Assembly (NCBI GenBank): GCA_963969365.1
Contig: CAXAKD010000001.1
Span: forward strand, 1 to 43,319
Length of the DNA stretch: 43,319 bases
Source of the DNA: Asterochloris sp. CNOR1
Taxonomy: Eukaryota > Chlorophyta > Trebouxiophyceae > Trebouxiales > Trebouxiaceae
Direction: 5' to 3'
Position numbers and translations under genes: made by a program. The notes beneath the pieces were generated by a model, which was not told where the DNA came from, searched no databases, and saw nothing but the letters and a program-made list of their open reading frames with translations. Below are positions 8,847 through 17,312 of this stretch, in pieces. The number at the start of each line of letters is the position of its first letter. The first letter of the stretch is position 1.

Positions 8847-10970
8847 ATGGGGCAGTGCTTGTCTTTGGGAGCAAGAAAGCAAAGAGCCCCCTCACTGCGC
8901 AGGAGACGAACCAAGGTCAAGGACGTGTTGCGGACTCAAATCAAGCAGATGGCTGTCGAGGAAATGGAGGTCCTTGAAGAAAGCAGTGAAGAAGGATCCA
9001 TCTCGTTCAATGACATCAAGGAGCCTTACAACAAAATGGATCCTAAACAGATTCATGATGTTGTGGAAGCATTGACCTCAACTCTCTTGTTTGAAGGGAT
9101 GGAAGTTGGCGTCCTTGAGCAAGCTGCTGCCAGGATGAGACATACGGCCTTCAGACAAGGAGAAGCGATAATTGAGCAAGGGCAAGAGGTGAACGACGAC
9201 GACTGCCTGTTCTTGCTGTGGAGAGGCAATGTCAACGTCATGATCAGTGGGCAAGACACGGTTGAATTCACCAAGGCCCCCATCTGGGTGTTTGGTGATG
9301 TCGCCTTGTTGTTCAAGTCTGCAAGAAGCGCTACTGTGATAGCTGCAAGCAGCACTGTTGACACCTGGGCCATGAGTCGACCACTGCTGAAGTCCATTGT
9401 CAGGCACTCACCTGGAGCAAGAAAGCTCAAGTTCCTGCGAAACATGCCTCTGTTGAAGGGACTGGCAGACAACGAGCTCATTGACGTCGCACACAAGATA
9501 ACAGAAGACCACTTCACAGATGGACACCGGCTGATCAAACAAGGAGAGCAAGGAGATAGGTTGTACTTCATACGGTATGGTAGAGTCAAGGTGATGCGCC
9601 CAGGCCCAGGAGGAGAGGACAAGCAAGTCGCATTGTTACAGAGGGGACAAGTAGTCGGTCAAAGAACGATAGTTACGGGCAAGGTTCGGTCTGCAGATTG
9701 CGTGGCAGATGGTAGCTTGACCACTCTGTCCATAGATGCTCAACACTTCAAGAACATAGACAACCCTGTCCTGCAATACATGATAGACACGGACGCCATT
9801 GCAGCAGTTAGCCAATGCTCTGACAAGCTGGGGATCCTGCAGAAAGATCAACTTGAAGCGATGATGGAACAGTTTCAGCGCATCACCCTGCCTCAAGGAT
9901 CTGTGGTCATTGAAAAAGAATCTCGTCCAGATACGATATTCATACTCAGACAAGGACAGGTGACCACATCTCCAAAGACCCTGTTACCAGACGCGGCAGG
10001 CTACACATACTTCGGAGATCTGCATTCCAGCGTGCAGCCCTTCAGCATCATAGTATCAAGCGTGGAAGCTGTCTTCCTGAGATGCACTCGTCAGTCATGG
10101 CTCAAAGTGATGCAAGACGACATCCCAAGCACTGGCAGAAACAGCGCCTTGCTGCAGAACTTTGCAAGCATTCAGACCCTGGGCACTGGCAGCTGCGGAA
10201 AGGTCAAGCTGGTCAGGTGCAAGAAGACCTCCACTCTCTATGCACTCAAGATCATCAACAAGCAGAAACTGATGCACAAAGACATACAACAGGTGTTCAA
10301 CGAGCGATACATAATGCAACAGCTTGATTGCCCGTTCTGTGTCAAGTTGCATCGGTCCTTTGGAGATGACGTGAATATCTACCTGCTTCTTGACTACATT
10401 TCTGGAGGCGAGCTTTTTGACAAGATCCCAAAAACAGGTCTCAAAGAGCATGTTGCTAAGTTCTATGTATCCAACGTGTTGATTGCGCTCGAGTACATGC
10501 ATGCAAAAGGCATCATCTACAGAGACCTGAAGCCTGAGAATCTTCTGTTGGACAGCCAGGGCTATGTCAAAGTCACAGACTATGGCTTTGCCAAGCACAT
10601 AGGTCAAAGCAAAACATATACCATCTGTGGAACTCCAGAGTATCAAGCTCCAGAAGTGATAATGCATCAGGGGACAACCATGACAGCCGACTACTGGTCA
10701 TTAGGCGTCCTGATATATGAGCTATTGGTGGGGCATGCACCTTTTCAAGGGAGCGACCCCTGGTCCATTTTCAGACAAGCCCTGTCTGGACGATACACTA
10801 TCCCGCCTCACATATCAATCAATGCAACAGATCTCATCCAGAACTTGCTGCAGAGCACTCCAGAAGCCAGACTTGGGGCGTCAGACATTCAAGACATCAA
10901 ACAGCATGCCTGGTTTACAGATCTGGACTGGCAGTCCATTGAACAGAGGTCCATCAAAGCTCCATCCTAA
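8847..10970 (+). CDS. Cyclic-nucleotide-binding protein kinase (PKG-like), dually acylated N-terminus
   Basis: The protein has 707 residues. It begins MGQCLSLG, a textbook signal for myristoylation at G2 with palmitoylation at C4. Three cyclic-nucleotide-binding domains follow (about 80-195, 200-315 and 325-425). The phosphate-binding cassette of the first keeps G150, D151 and R160 (GDVALL...ARSAT). The second has GQ instead of GE but keeps R281. The third (FGDLHSSVQP) lacks the arginine. The AGC-type kinase domain has GTGSCG (446-451), K468, YRDLKPEN with D560, DYG instead of DFG (578-580) and an activation loop with T592 before CGTPEY. The design is that of protist and apicomplexan PKG. A membrane-bound signalling kinase responding to host cGMP or cAMP is inferred. 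Confidence 0.9.
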   Translation: MGQCLSLGARKQRAPSLRRRRTKVKDVLRTQIKQMAVEEMEVLEESSEEGSISFNDIKEPYNKMDPKQIHDVVEALTSTLLFEGMEVGVLEQAAARMRHTAFRQGEAIIEQGQEVNDDDCLFLLWRGNVNVMISGQDTVEFTKAPIWVFGDVALLFKSARSATVIAASSTVDTWAMSRPLLKSIVRHSPGARKLKFLRNMPLLKGLADNELIDVAHKITEDHFTDGHRLIKQGEQGDRLYFIRYGRVKVMRPGPGGEDKQVALLQRGQVVGQRTIVTGKVRSADCVADGSLTTLSIDAQHFKNIDNPVLQYMIDTDAIAAVSQCSDKLGILQKDQLEAMMEQFQRITLPQGSVVIEKESRPDTIFILRQGQVTTSPKTLLPDAAGYTYFGDLHSSVQPFSIIVSSVEAVFLRCTRQSWLKVMQDDIPSTGRNSALLQNFASIQTLGTGSCGKVKLVRCKKTSTLYALKIINKQKLMHKDIQQVFNERYIMQQLDCPFCVKLHRSFGDDVNIYLLLDYISGGELFDKIPKTGLKEHVAKFYVSNVLIALEYMHAKGIIYRDLKPENLLLDSQGYVKVTDYGFAKHIGQSKTYTICGTPEYQAPEVIMHQGTTMTADYWSLGVLIYELLVGHAPFQGSDPWSIFRQALSGRYTIPPHISINATDLIQNLLQSTPEARLGASDIQDIKQHAWFTDLDWQSIEQRSIKAPS

Positions 10971-10971
10971 T

Positions 10972-11600
10972 TCATGAGCGTTTGTGATACAGAAACAATC
11001 TGTCATGCATGCACGGCCATATCGGAATCTCAATCTCTCCAGCATCCATCCGTCCTTGTCTTCATCAACTTCCCACGTCAGGTCTGATGAAACGACAATC
11101 AACACCTCCCCACGGTAGGCGGCCAAGATCTCGTCGCCAAATCGGGGCCAGCACATGAACAATGCGCGGTCTGGACATCCATCATGGTCTCTGAGGTAAG
11201 TCACACCATCCATCTGAACAGTATCTGTGAACCATCAACTCCTGTGTCCACAGCAACCACATCAGCACCTTTCAAGGCGATGAGGTGCGCCCAATATCCA
11301 GTTCCACTGCCAAATGGCGAATGAAAACTTCTTGATCATGTTCCACCAGTGAAATCAGACTCGCCACAGTATGTGACCCGCCGAGCCCATCGTCTGTTGT
11401 CTCCGCTCAACATGTTGGTCATGTAAGCTTCATGTCTGTCTTTAGACACTGGTGCCAGAAGCATTACGACGAAGTGAGAGATCTCCTGCAATGGTGGCCA
11501 TGTCAGAGGATTCTGATTTCCAGTATGTGTAATGAGTCAGATAACATTATCATGAGAGTCTCAACGACGCGGCAAAGGTCGCCTCCAAGCAGGAGCATGC
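10972..11600 (-). pseudogene. Methyltransferase-like gene with multiple frameshifts
   Basis: Reading the minus strand, coherent pieces of one protein appear in successive frames. They are TWPPLQEISHFVVMLLAPVS with RHEAYMTNMLSG (about 11515-11345), SLISLVEHDQEVF, then PFGSGTGYWAHLIALKGADV and VVAVDTG (a Rossmann motif I with its acidic strand end), then CPDRALFMCWPRF with AAYRGEVLIVV, and finally IPIWPCMHDRLFLYHKRS with a stop at 10972. At least four frame changes are needed. The order resembles a eukaryotic SAM-methyltransferase-like family with a 'GxGTGYWA ... RaLlLcWPp ... iPxWp' signature. The natural stop lies one base from the kinase stop, which suggests the gene was once intact. An error-rich stretch of assembly is the alternative. 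Confidence 0.6.
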
Positions 11601-11624
11601 AAGGCTGTCTTGTTATCACATAGA

Positions 11625-12017
11625 TCACGATGATGACGCCTGGGTGTTGTCTGTCTGCGAAGCTGGTTGAGTGTTGTCTGCTTGTGAAGCCGGCTGAGTC
11701 TGATCGGGGTCTGGCTGCACCTTCTCTGTGCTCTGGTAACGTGCAGCAAGGGCGGTGTAAAACAGGTAGTATACAGCCTGCACGCTGTCAGCATCAAGTT
11801 CAAGGGTCACACGTTGATCAACAACAGAGGTGAGACCAGCTGCATAAGCGTCAGCATCCTTGTAGAACGATACAGTGCCGGCTGCAGTGTAATTTTTGTT
11901 ACCATTCTGATCCAACTCCACATAGGTGACCAATGGGGACAGTCCGAAGGATGCATACATCCCGTCTAGGGCGACTCCGCTGTCCAGCGTGATCGTGTCG
12001 TTGATCTTCAGTCCCAT
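11625..12017 (-). CDS. Unknown small beta-rich protein with Gln/Pro/Thr-rich tail
   Basis: The protein has 130 residues from the ATG at 12017; a GTG at 12074 would add a basic extension overlapping the next gene. Residues 1-90 look beta-rich (KINDTITLDSGVALDGMYAS, then VSFYKDADAY and QRVTLELDADSVQAVYYLF). The tail holds two to three copies of a TQPASQxDN-like repeat, low-complexity and probably exposed. A virion surface or assembly role would fit the shape of the protein but nothing identifies it. Confidence 0.6.
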   Translation of the reverse strand: MGLKINDTITLDSGVALDGMYASFGLSPLVTYVELDQNGNKNYTAAGTVSFYKDADAYAAGLTSVVDQRVTLELDADSVQAVYYLFYTALAARYQSTEKVQPDPDQTQPASQADNTQPASQTDNTQASSS

Positions 12018-12066
12018 TCTTGTTGGATGCTGAGATTTTGTTCTTGTTTGATTTCGTTTGCTGAAC

Positions 12067-12885
12067 TTACACACTGACCTCCCTTCTCAGCGCCCCTTTT
12101 ACAAGAACTTTATCAAAGTCGCTGTAGTCTGGTACATACTTGACTGTCACACCCACACCATTTGCATTGCCGTGTGTGATGAGCTTCAGCATTCCAGGAG
12201 GCAGCAGCACCTCATGTTCACCAGGAGCCTCAGACACAACCCCATTGTACCCAAACCATAGCCAAGGTGTACCTTTTGGGAGGCTCTTGATTGGTAATTT
12301 GAGCAGCATTCCATTTGACTCGTGAGAAAGCGTAAAAGAAGAGGCCACCTGCAGATCTGTTGAGAATGAAATGAACCCTTGATCATGCAGCACTCCATCA
12401 CTGTGGAGTCTGACAGCAGATGATCCACTTATTCCTCTATAAAGGTACTGGGTCTGCTGTGCCTGTCGTGGTAGTGTTGGCGACCTCAAAGACAGCAACA
12501 ACATATATGTTGCAAGCTCTGCACGTAATCGCTCTGCTCTGGCACCTACGCTTGCTCCTCTCCTCATGGCATTCTGGACAACAATGTAAAGCTCTGACGT
12601 CCATACACTCGCAACTTTCTTGAGATTTTCGCTTTCTGCGTGCGCGTTTGGGAACCTCATCACATCAGGGATACCTGCACGAAGTCCTGTGAGCGCTCTT
12701 CTAAGCTTGCCGTCCTGTTGCTCTGTCTTCATCCTTGAGTGCTCTGTCTTCATCTTTGAGTGCTGCCAATTCCATCTGTGGCTGAAAGTAGCGTTTGATC
12801 CTGGAAATGGTTTAGACAATTTGACGTTTTCGTGTACAAGACTGCAGCTGGCAAGGTCTTTTGCATTGCATCTACGGAGGCTCAT
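12067..12885 (-). CDS. ADP-ribosyltransferase of the R-S-E (ExE) class
   Basis: The protein has 272 residues from the ATG at 12885, which overlaps the upstream stop (ATGA). After a basic N-terminal region with a short internal repeat (KMKTEHSRMKTE), the C-terminal half shows the mono-ADP-ribosyltransferase signature: YLYRGISG with R150, GFISFSTD with the S-T-S-like strand (173-176), and GEHEVLLPPG, where E223 and E225 form the ExE motif of arginine-modifying enzymes. The family transfers ADP-ribose from NAD to a protein side chain; bacterial toxins and some giant-virus proteins belong to it. The target is unknown. The upstream gene is probably its partner. A homologue lies at 27525-28505. Confidence 0.8.
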   Translation of the reverse strand: MSLRRCNAKDLASCSLVHENVKLSKPFPGSNATFSHRWNWQHSKMKTEHSRMKTEQQDGKLRRALTGLRAGIPDVMRFPNAHAESENLKKVASVWTSELYIVVQNAMRRGASVGARAERLRAELATYMLLLSLRSPTLPRQAQQTQYLYRGISGSSAVRLHSDGVLHDQGFISFSTDLQVASSFTLSHESNGMLLKLPIKSLPKGTPWLWFGYNGVVSEAPGEHEVLLPPGMLKLITHGNANGVGVTVKYVPDYSDFDKVLVKGALRREVSV

Positions 12886-13430
12886 TTGATGCTTCCCTTG
12901 CATGTGACCTGAATGTCGCAAGCATCCAGATAATCAGTACCAAGCGTCAAATAACGTATTGATGCCCTCAGAACATCAAGTTGCGTTTTCCACATGCTCA
13001 CAGAACCATGTTTTCTATTGCTATCGTTGTTGTTGTAAGGGTTGTTATATACTATCAACCAGCCATCTTCACATCTTATCACTTTTGCTAACCCATTGTC
13101 CTCCCAAAACTCTTGCCTCAAGGTCACTGTGTAAGCACTTGCATAACCCCCACTTTGCTCCTTGACAGGATCATGATTGGCCAATAGTTTCAGACCCAGT
13201 GATAGTGCTTGATGCACAGTACGCATGCGTGTGGGGATCACCTGTGTTCTGAGCGTGCTGGCACTGCCCCTTTTGTTCGTGATGTTGTTTCTGGTATTGT
13301 TCTTGACAGATGAAGGCATCCTTTCATGAACAGAGATTTTAAGACCCTCAATCAGACATTGGCAAAGAGGGCTGGCAGGACAAAGAATACATACAGCATT
13401 CACATACCCGACTCCAGTAAAGGACAGCAT
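12882..13430 (-). CDS. Unknown protein linked to the ADP-ribosyltransferase
   Basis: The protein has 182 residues from the ATG at 13430; a start at the ATG 37 codons later (MPSSVKNN) is possible because the first part is Cys-rich and less protein-like. The C-terminal ~115 residues carry VHQALSLGLKLLANHDPV, GLAKVIRCEDGWLIVYNN and QLDVLRASIRYLTLGTDYL. A similar order of features (QAFQLAILYLMRSRDP, GLQVTKKTYDWI, then an Asn-rich stretch and VENIDYVM) forms the N-terminus of the second ADP-ribosyltransferase at 27525-28505. The two genes here share an ATGA junction, so this could be a separate copy of a domain fused there. Function unknown. Confidence 0.6.
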   Translation of the reverse strand: MLSFTGVGYVNAVCILCPASPLCQCLIEGLKISVHERMPSSVKNNTRNNITNKRGSASTLRTQVIPTRMRTVHQALSLGLKLLANHDPVKEQSGGYASAYTVTLRQEFWEDNGLAKVIRCEDGWLIVYNNPYNNNDSNRKHGSVSMWKTQLDVLRASIRYLTLGTDYLDACDIQVTCKGSIK

Positions 13431-13472
13431 TTAGAGGTAAAGTGAACCTTGAGTAAACGTACAAGCAACAAT

Positions 13473-15914
13473 ATGATTGTTGATCATGCGAAGAAGTATC
13501 AAGCGCTCGGCTATGTCGTTGTCCCGTTGACTCTAGCAGAAGTAGATGGGAAAAAACGACCTGACTTCCAAATAGGATGGCAGAAGAGCACCTTGGGCTC
13601 ATGCCTGAGTCTTTTTGACACCAGACACAATGCGCTTGCCATCAAGACCGGGCATGAGAGCGACATCATCGTGATAGATTGTGATGTTCCCAAAGAAGAC
13701 GAGGCAGACTTGGTCAATGGAGTGAGCTTCATCAGTGAAAAATTCCTCGAGCATGGCGACAACATGGCTGACCATCTCGTAGCCAGAACCGGCAATGACG
13801 GCAGACACCTGTACTTCTCCTTGAGCAAGAGCAAGTTGGCTGGCCTGGTGATGGACAAGAACACTGCCAAGCTCCCTGTGAAAATCATCAGAGATGGCAG
13901 GGAGGTGGTGGTCAAGTCGACAATCGACATCCGAGGGGAAGGAGGATGCGTGTTTGCTGCACCGACCACCTACGCCAACGGTCGCAAAAAATATGAGTGG
14001 ATGACAGATCGCGGTGCTATGGAGCTTGCATCGGCTGACCTTCTGCCATGCCCTGGTTGGTTGATCAACATGATGAACAATTCTGTAGGCTCAAGAAGCC
14101 AGGCACCAAAACGCAAGCGCCTGGATGCACCCACTCAGAGCATGGCCCAGACATCGTTTGTCAACAGCTCATCAATCATGGTCAGAGACGAGGGAACTGT
14201 TGGAGATGTAGAAGAGATTGCTACAATGTTCAGCATCATCAAACCAAACCTGGAGAGAGAGCTCAACACCACCATTACAAAGTGGTATCCCAGGAGTTAC
14301 GGCGTGGACTTTCACGTGGCGGACACAAGCCTGTCATGCATGAACTGTACATTTGTGCATGATTCCAATGGCTACCAGTGCTTTATCGTCATGCCTCCAT
14401 GTGTCCTAATCAAGAACTATTCTACCAAGTGCAGCCAGCGGATTGTTGGTCTGGAGGAGGTTCCCCTTATCAGCAGCATCCTTCACAACCCCTTTGCTGA
14501 CTTCAAGTATGTCGACATCTTCCTTGAGAGTCAGAGGTTGAAGGGTTTCAGCTGGGCCTATTCCAAGCAATTTGGTGGCTTCTTGAAACACGATGGCACC
14601 ATTTGGAAAGTGGCAGACCCTCTTCTTGTTGGCCAGGAGACTGTCATATTCTGTGAGGGCTTCCTGTCCAGGCTTGTCCCGTACTTCTCCAAATGCAAAG
14701 CTGAGGCTGACATTACCAAGAATGAGGCCCAGATGAAGCACTTTGGGGCGCTGATGAAAGGGGCCATCCAAGCCTATCAATATGTCAACAAAGCAACCGC
14801 GGTGCACAACATGGTCAAGATGGCAGAGATTCGCCTCTTTGATCCCGAGCTGGTAGGCAAGATGGACGCAGACCCCAACCTAGTGGGCGCAATGAACGGA
14901 GTGATCGACCTTAGGACCGGCTCTCTTGTCACTCAGGATCCCACCATCTTCGTCAGCAAGCAATGCCCCGTTGAGTACAAGGGTTTGGACTTTGCCTCAC
15001 CAGATGTCGACACGTTCCTCAACAGCATTTTCAACGAGGACAGAGAGGTCATCACCTATGTGCAACGCATGCTTGGCTATGGCATGACTGGCCTGTGCCG
15101 CGAAGAGATCTTTGTTGTCTTCTACGGAGCAGGCGGAAACGGCAAGAGCCTCCTCAACAAGCTGATCAAAGGGGTGCTGGGACCTTATTGGAACACAATG
15201 TCTCGCGACTGTGTCTTCAAGAGCGAACGGCGAAACACCGCGGGAGGACCCAGCCCCCACCTGGCCATGCTCAACGGCCTACGAATAAGCGTGCTAGACG
15301 ACTGTAACGAGCAAGAGATCCTTGATGACGGCACCATCAAGAAGATGACGAGCGGAGTGCCCATGGAAGCTAGGATGCTCAACCAGAACCCTGTGGTCTT
15401 CACGCCCACTCATCTTCCAATCATTTGTACCAATCACCTCCCCAAGATCAATGTCGACGATGAGGCCATTGAACGCAGGCTCGTGCTGACACCCTTTGCC
15501 AACAACTACCGCCCTCCCGACAAATTTGACCCAGAGAATCCCACTCATAGGCCTATCGACATGACTCTCGGCGAGCGCCTTAGCACACCTGAGGTGCTTG
15601 AGCAATTTATGGCCTGGATGGTGAGGGGCGCGGTGGCCTGGTACAGGGAGGGTCTCGGGGCCAAGCCAGCGGCGCTCTCAACAGCTCAGGACGAGTACTA
15701 CCAGGAGAACGACGACATCGCTAGGTTTATCAAGGAGCGTTGTGAACTAGGGGCAAGGCTGTCAGTGTCGACCTCTGTATTCAAGAATGCGCTGGCAGAC
15801 TACGGCGTAAACAAATCAGCAAGTGACATCAAGAAAGCTATGGGCAGAAAGGGCTTCCTCTACAAGAAGACTTCCAGATCATACATTTTTTCTGGCTTGC
15901 AGCTGCAAGTCTAG
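13473..15914 (+). CDS. D5-like primase-helicase (prim-pol + SF3 helicase)
   Basis: The protein has 813 residues from the ATG at 13473; a TTG at 13449 is in frame. The N-terminal ~200 residues are a prim-pol domain, with the metal-binding VIDCD (D69, D71), GRHLYF (H112) and a DIRGEGGCVFAAPT strand. A D5_N-like linker leads to a superfamily 3 helicase: Walker A GAGGNGKS (552-559), Walker B SVLDDCNE (606-613) and sensor ICTNHLPKI. The last ~70 residues (IARFIKERCELGARLSVS onward) form a winged-helix-like domain shared with the GIY-YIG protein downstream. This is the hallmark replicative primase-helicase of nucleocytoplasmic DNA viruses. The 3' end of the gene is part of a duplicated segment. Confidence 0.95.
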   Translation: MIVDHAKKYQALGYVVVPLTLAEVDGKKRPDFQIGWQKSTLGSCLSLFDTRHNALAIKTGHESDIIVIDCDVPKEDEADLVNGVSFISEKFLEHGDNMADHLVARTGNDGRHLYFSLSKSKLAGLVMDKNTAKLPVKIIRDGREVVVKSTIDIRGEGGCVFAAPTTYANGRKKYEWMTDRGAMELASADLLPCPGWLINMMNNSVGSRSQAPKRKRLDAPTQSMAQTSFVNSSSIMVRDEGTVGDVEEIATMFSIIKPNLERELNTTITKWYPRSYGVDFHVADTSLSCMNCTFVHDSNGYQCFIVMPPCVLIKNYSTKCSQRIVGLEEVPLISSILHNPFADFKYVDIFLESQRLKGFSWAYSKQFGGFLKHDGTIWKVADPLLVGQETVIFCEGFLSRLVPYFSKCKAEADITKNEAQMKHFGALMKGAIQAYQYVNKATAVHNMVKMAEIRLFDPELVGKMDADPNLVGAMNGVIDLRTGSLVTQDPTIFVSKQCPVEYKGLDFASPDVDTFLNSIFNEDREVITYVQRMLGYGMTGLCREEIFVVFYGAGGNGKSLLNKLIKGVLGPYWNTMSRDCVFKSERRNTAGGPSPHLAMLNGLRISVLDDCNEQEILDDGTIKKMTSGVPMEARMLNQNPVVFTPTHLPIICTNHLPKINVDDEAIERRLVLTPFANNYRPPDKFDPENPTHRPIDMTLGERLSTPEVLEQFMAWMVRGAVAWYREGLGAKPAALSTAQDEYYQENDDIARFIKERCELGARLSVSTSVFKNALADYGVNKSASDIKKAMGRKGFLYKKTSRSYIFSGLQLQV

Positions 15915-16008
15915 GGAATGGCATTTATGGTAGTTGAAAACATGACATCGATAATGAAATCAAGTTTCTCAGGGGCCTCTGCTCTCAACTACCACAGGCA
16001 CCATCATT
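15901..16008 (+). repeat. Hairpin-bearing repeat, copy 1 (includes end of D5 gene)
   Basis: This segment is repeated at 16056-16175 with high identity, and begins inside the last codons of the D5 gene. It contains tggtagttga (15928-15937) and its exact reverse complement tcaactacca (15985-15994), giving a 10-bp stem around a ~47-base loop. It could act as a transcript 3'-end hairpin or be a small mobile element. The rest of the gap to 16195 contains no other gene. Confidence 0.7.
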
Positions 16009-16055
16009 ATTGGCCAAAGCACAAACACATGATAATAAGAGAATATACTGTGGAA

Positions 16056-16175
16056 AGCTGCAAGTCTGGGGAATGGCATTTATGGTAGTTGAAAACACAA
16101 CATTGATAATGAAATCAAGTTCTCAGGGGCTCTCTAGGAAGAGCTCTGCTCTCAACTACCATGGGTACCATCATT
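16056..16175 (+). repeat. Hairpin-bearing repeat, copy 2
   Basis: Second copy of the element at 15901-16008. It keeps an 11-bp inverted repeat, atggtagttga (16082-16092) with tcaactaccat (16152-16162), and has an extra ~12 bases (ctaggaagagct) in the loop. The D5 stop codon tag of copy 1 is tgg here. It lies 20 bases from the stop of the convergent GIY-YIG gene, where a bidirectional 3'-end signal would be expected. Confidence 0.7.
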
Positions 16176-16195
16176 GTTCATATCCTATGTGGACT

Positions 16196-16951
16196 CTATG
16201 ATTTGAGACATAAACCTTTGATGGTTTTCAGCCCCTTCCGCTGCACAATCACAATGCCTTTCTGATCAAGTTTTTTGCGCATTGCTTCACCAGTCATGCT
16301 GTCCTTTGTAAGCCGTGCATAAGCTTCCTTGAAATCTGCAATGGATACTATGTAATCCGCCCCATATTTGCAGTGCTCCTTAATGAAGCCGGATATGGCT
16401 TCCGAGGTCTGCGCATGCTTGATAGCCATCGCCTCAGCCTGCTTCTCAGCATTGATGCGTTGCTTCTCGGCCTTCGCCTCTTTCCTGCGCCTTTTCTTTT
16501 CAGCAGCCTCAGCCTCCCTTTCAGCCTCACGCTCAGCCTTGCGCTTCTGAACCAGCTCAGTCCTTTTCTCTGCAGCCTCCTTCTTCTGACGCTCCTTCCG
16601 CTCTTCAATCACCTCCACAGCCTCTGGGAGAGCGAGACCAGATGTCTCGTTGATCTCCCTGATGATTCGCACATTCTTGTCCCACAGTGCCTGGTTGAAT
16701 GTGCCATCTTCATTGCTTAGGTCAAACACCTCATTACCAACCTTCTTAGCAGCGAGCATGGTGTGACTGACTCGCTCAAGTGTGGGTGCATCGACGACAG
16801 GTATGACTACAATGATGTTGAGAGGTTGATAAGTGCGAGCAAACTGATTGTGACAGTACTCATGTGGATCGGATGTCCTTGTGAAGCCGTTCTTGCAAAG
16901 CTGGTAATTTGTGCCGGCACAGCAGAGGTACACATAGCCTGCTCCAGTCAT
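16196..16951 (-). CDS. GIY-YIG/T5orf172-like protein with D5-type C-terminal domain
   Basis: The protein has 251 residues from the ATG at 16951. The N-terminus (GYVYLCCAG, then KNGFTRTSDP, FARTYQPLN and the strand IIVVIPVVDAPTLE) follows the pattern of T5orf172/MUG113 GIY-YIG-like nucleases. A 70-residue Glu/Lys/Arg/Ala-rich coiled coil follows. The C-terminal ~65 residues (ISGFIKEHCKYGADYIVS, FKEAYARL, MRKKLDQKGI) align with the last ~65 residues of the D5 protein, with F-I-K-E-x-C-x-x-G-A and F-K in common. A winged-helix DNA-binding role is likely. Both genes flank the duplicated hairpin and point at each other. Whether the nuclease is active cannot be decided; a catalytic Arg/Glu pair was not clearly assigned. 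Confidence 0.75.
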   Translation of the reverse strand: MTGAGYVYLCCAGTNYQLCKNGFTRTSDPHEYCHNQFARTYQPLNIIVVIPVVDAPTLERVSHTMLAAKKVGNEVFDLSNEDGTFNQALWDKNVRIIREINETSGLALPEAVEVIEERKERQKKEAAEKRTELVQKRKAEREAEREAEAAEKKRRRKEAKAEKQRINAEKQAEAMAIKHAQTSEAISGFIKEHCKYGADYIVSIADFKEAYARLTKDSMTGEAMRKKLDQKGIVIVQRKGLKTIKGLCLKS

Positions 16952-17053
16952 GTTCACAGAGATGATGGACGTTTCAGCTTAGAGCCGGTAATCTGCACCC
17001 AGCCTGCCAGAACAAGAGTCCTCAAGTATGGTTCCTAAGTACAAGTAAGCACG

Positions 17054-17149
17054 ATGGCCAAGACGGCCACGACGGCTAAGACGGCCAAGACGGCTAAGAC
17101 GGCCAAGACGGCTAAGACGGCCAAGACGGCTAAGATTCTTCAGCCGTGA
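17054..17149 (+). repeat. 9/18-bp tandem repeat, could encode a 31-residue (TAK)n peptide
   Basis: From 17054 the sequence is a run of alternating 9-mers (gccaagacg / gctaagacg), about eight units. Because the unit is a multiple of three, one frame is open: ATG at 17054, a repeated Thr-Ala-Lys run, then ILQP and a stop at 17147. The minus strand is also open. No promoter or homologue supports translation, so it is listed as a repeat. The surrounding gap 16952-17312 shows nothing else recognisable. Confidence 0.75.
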
Positions 17150-17312
17150 GCAACAGACCCAACTCAGATTGTAATCATGTATCTTTGGAAAGTGTGCTGC
17201 TGTTGGTTTGGCAAGCCTCAAATGTATACAATTCAGAAAGGAAGAGAGGCCAACAATCAATGCTTATGTTGTGCATGTGATCCAATAATGAAAGTTAAAG
17301 AAGACTAGTGTT

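Noticed and set aside
12440-12449. TATA-like ctctataaagg inside a gene
   Set aside because: It lies within the coding sequence for YLYRGISG of the ADP-ribosyltransferase and not before a start.
17054-17149. CRISPR-like array
   Set aside because: The units are 9 bp with no unique spacers; it is a plain tandem repeat.
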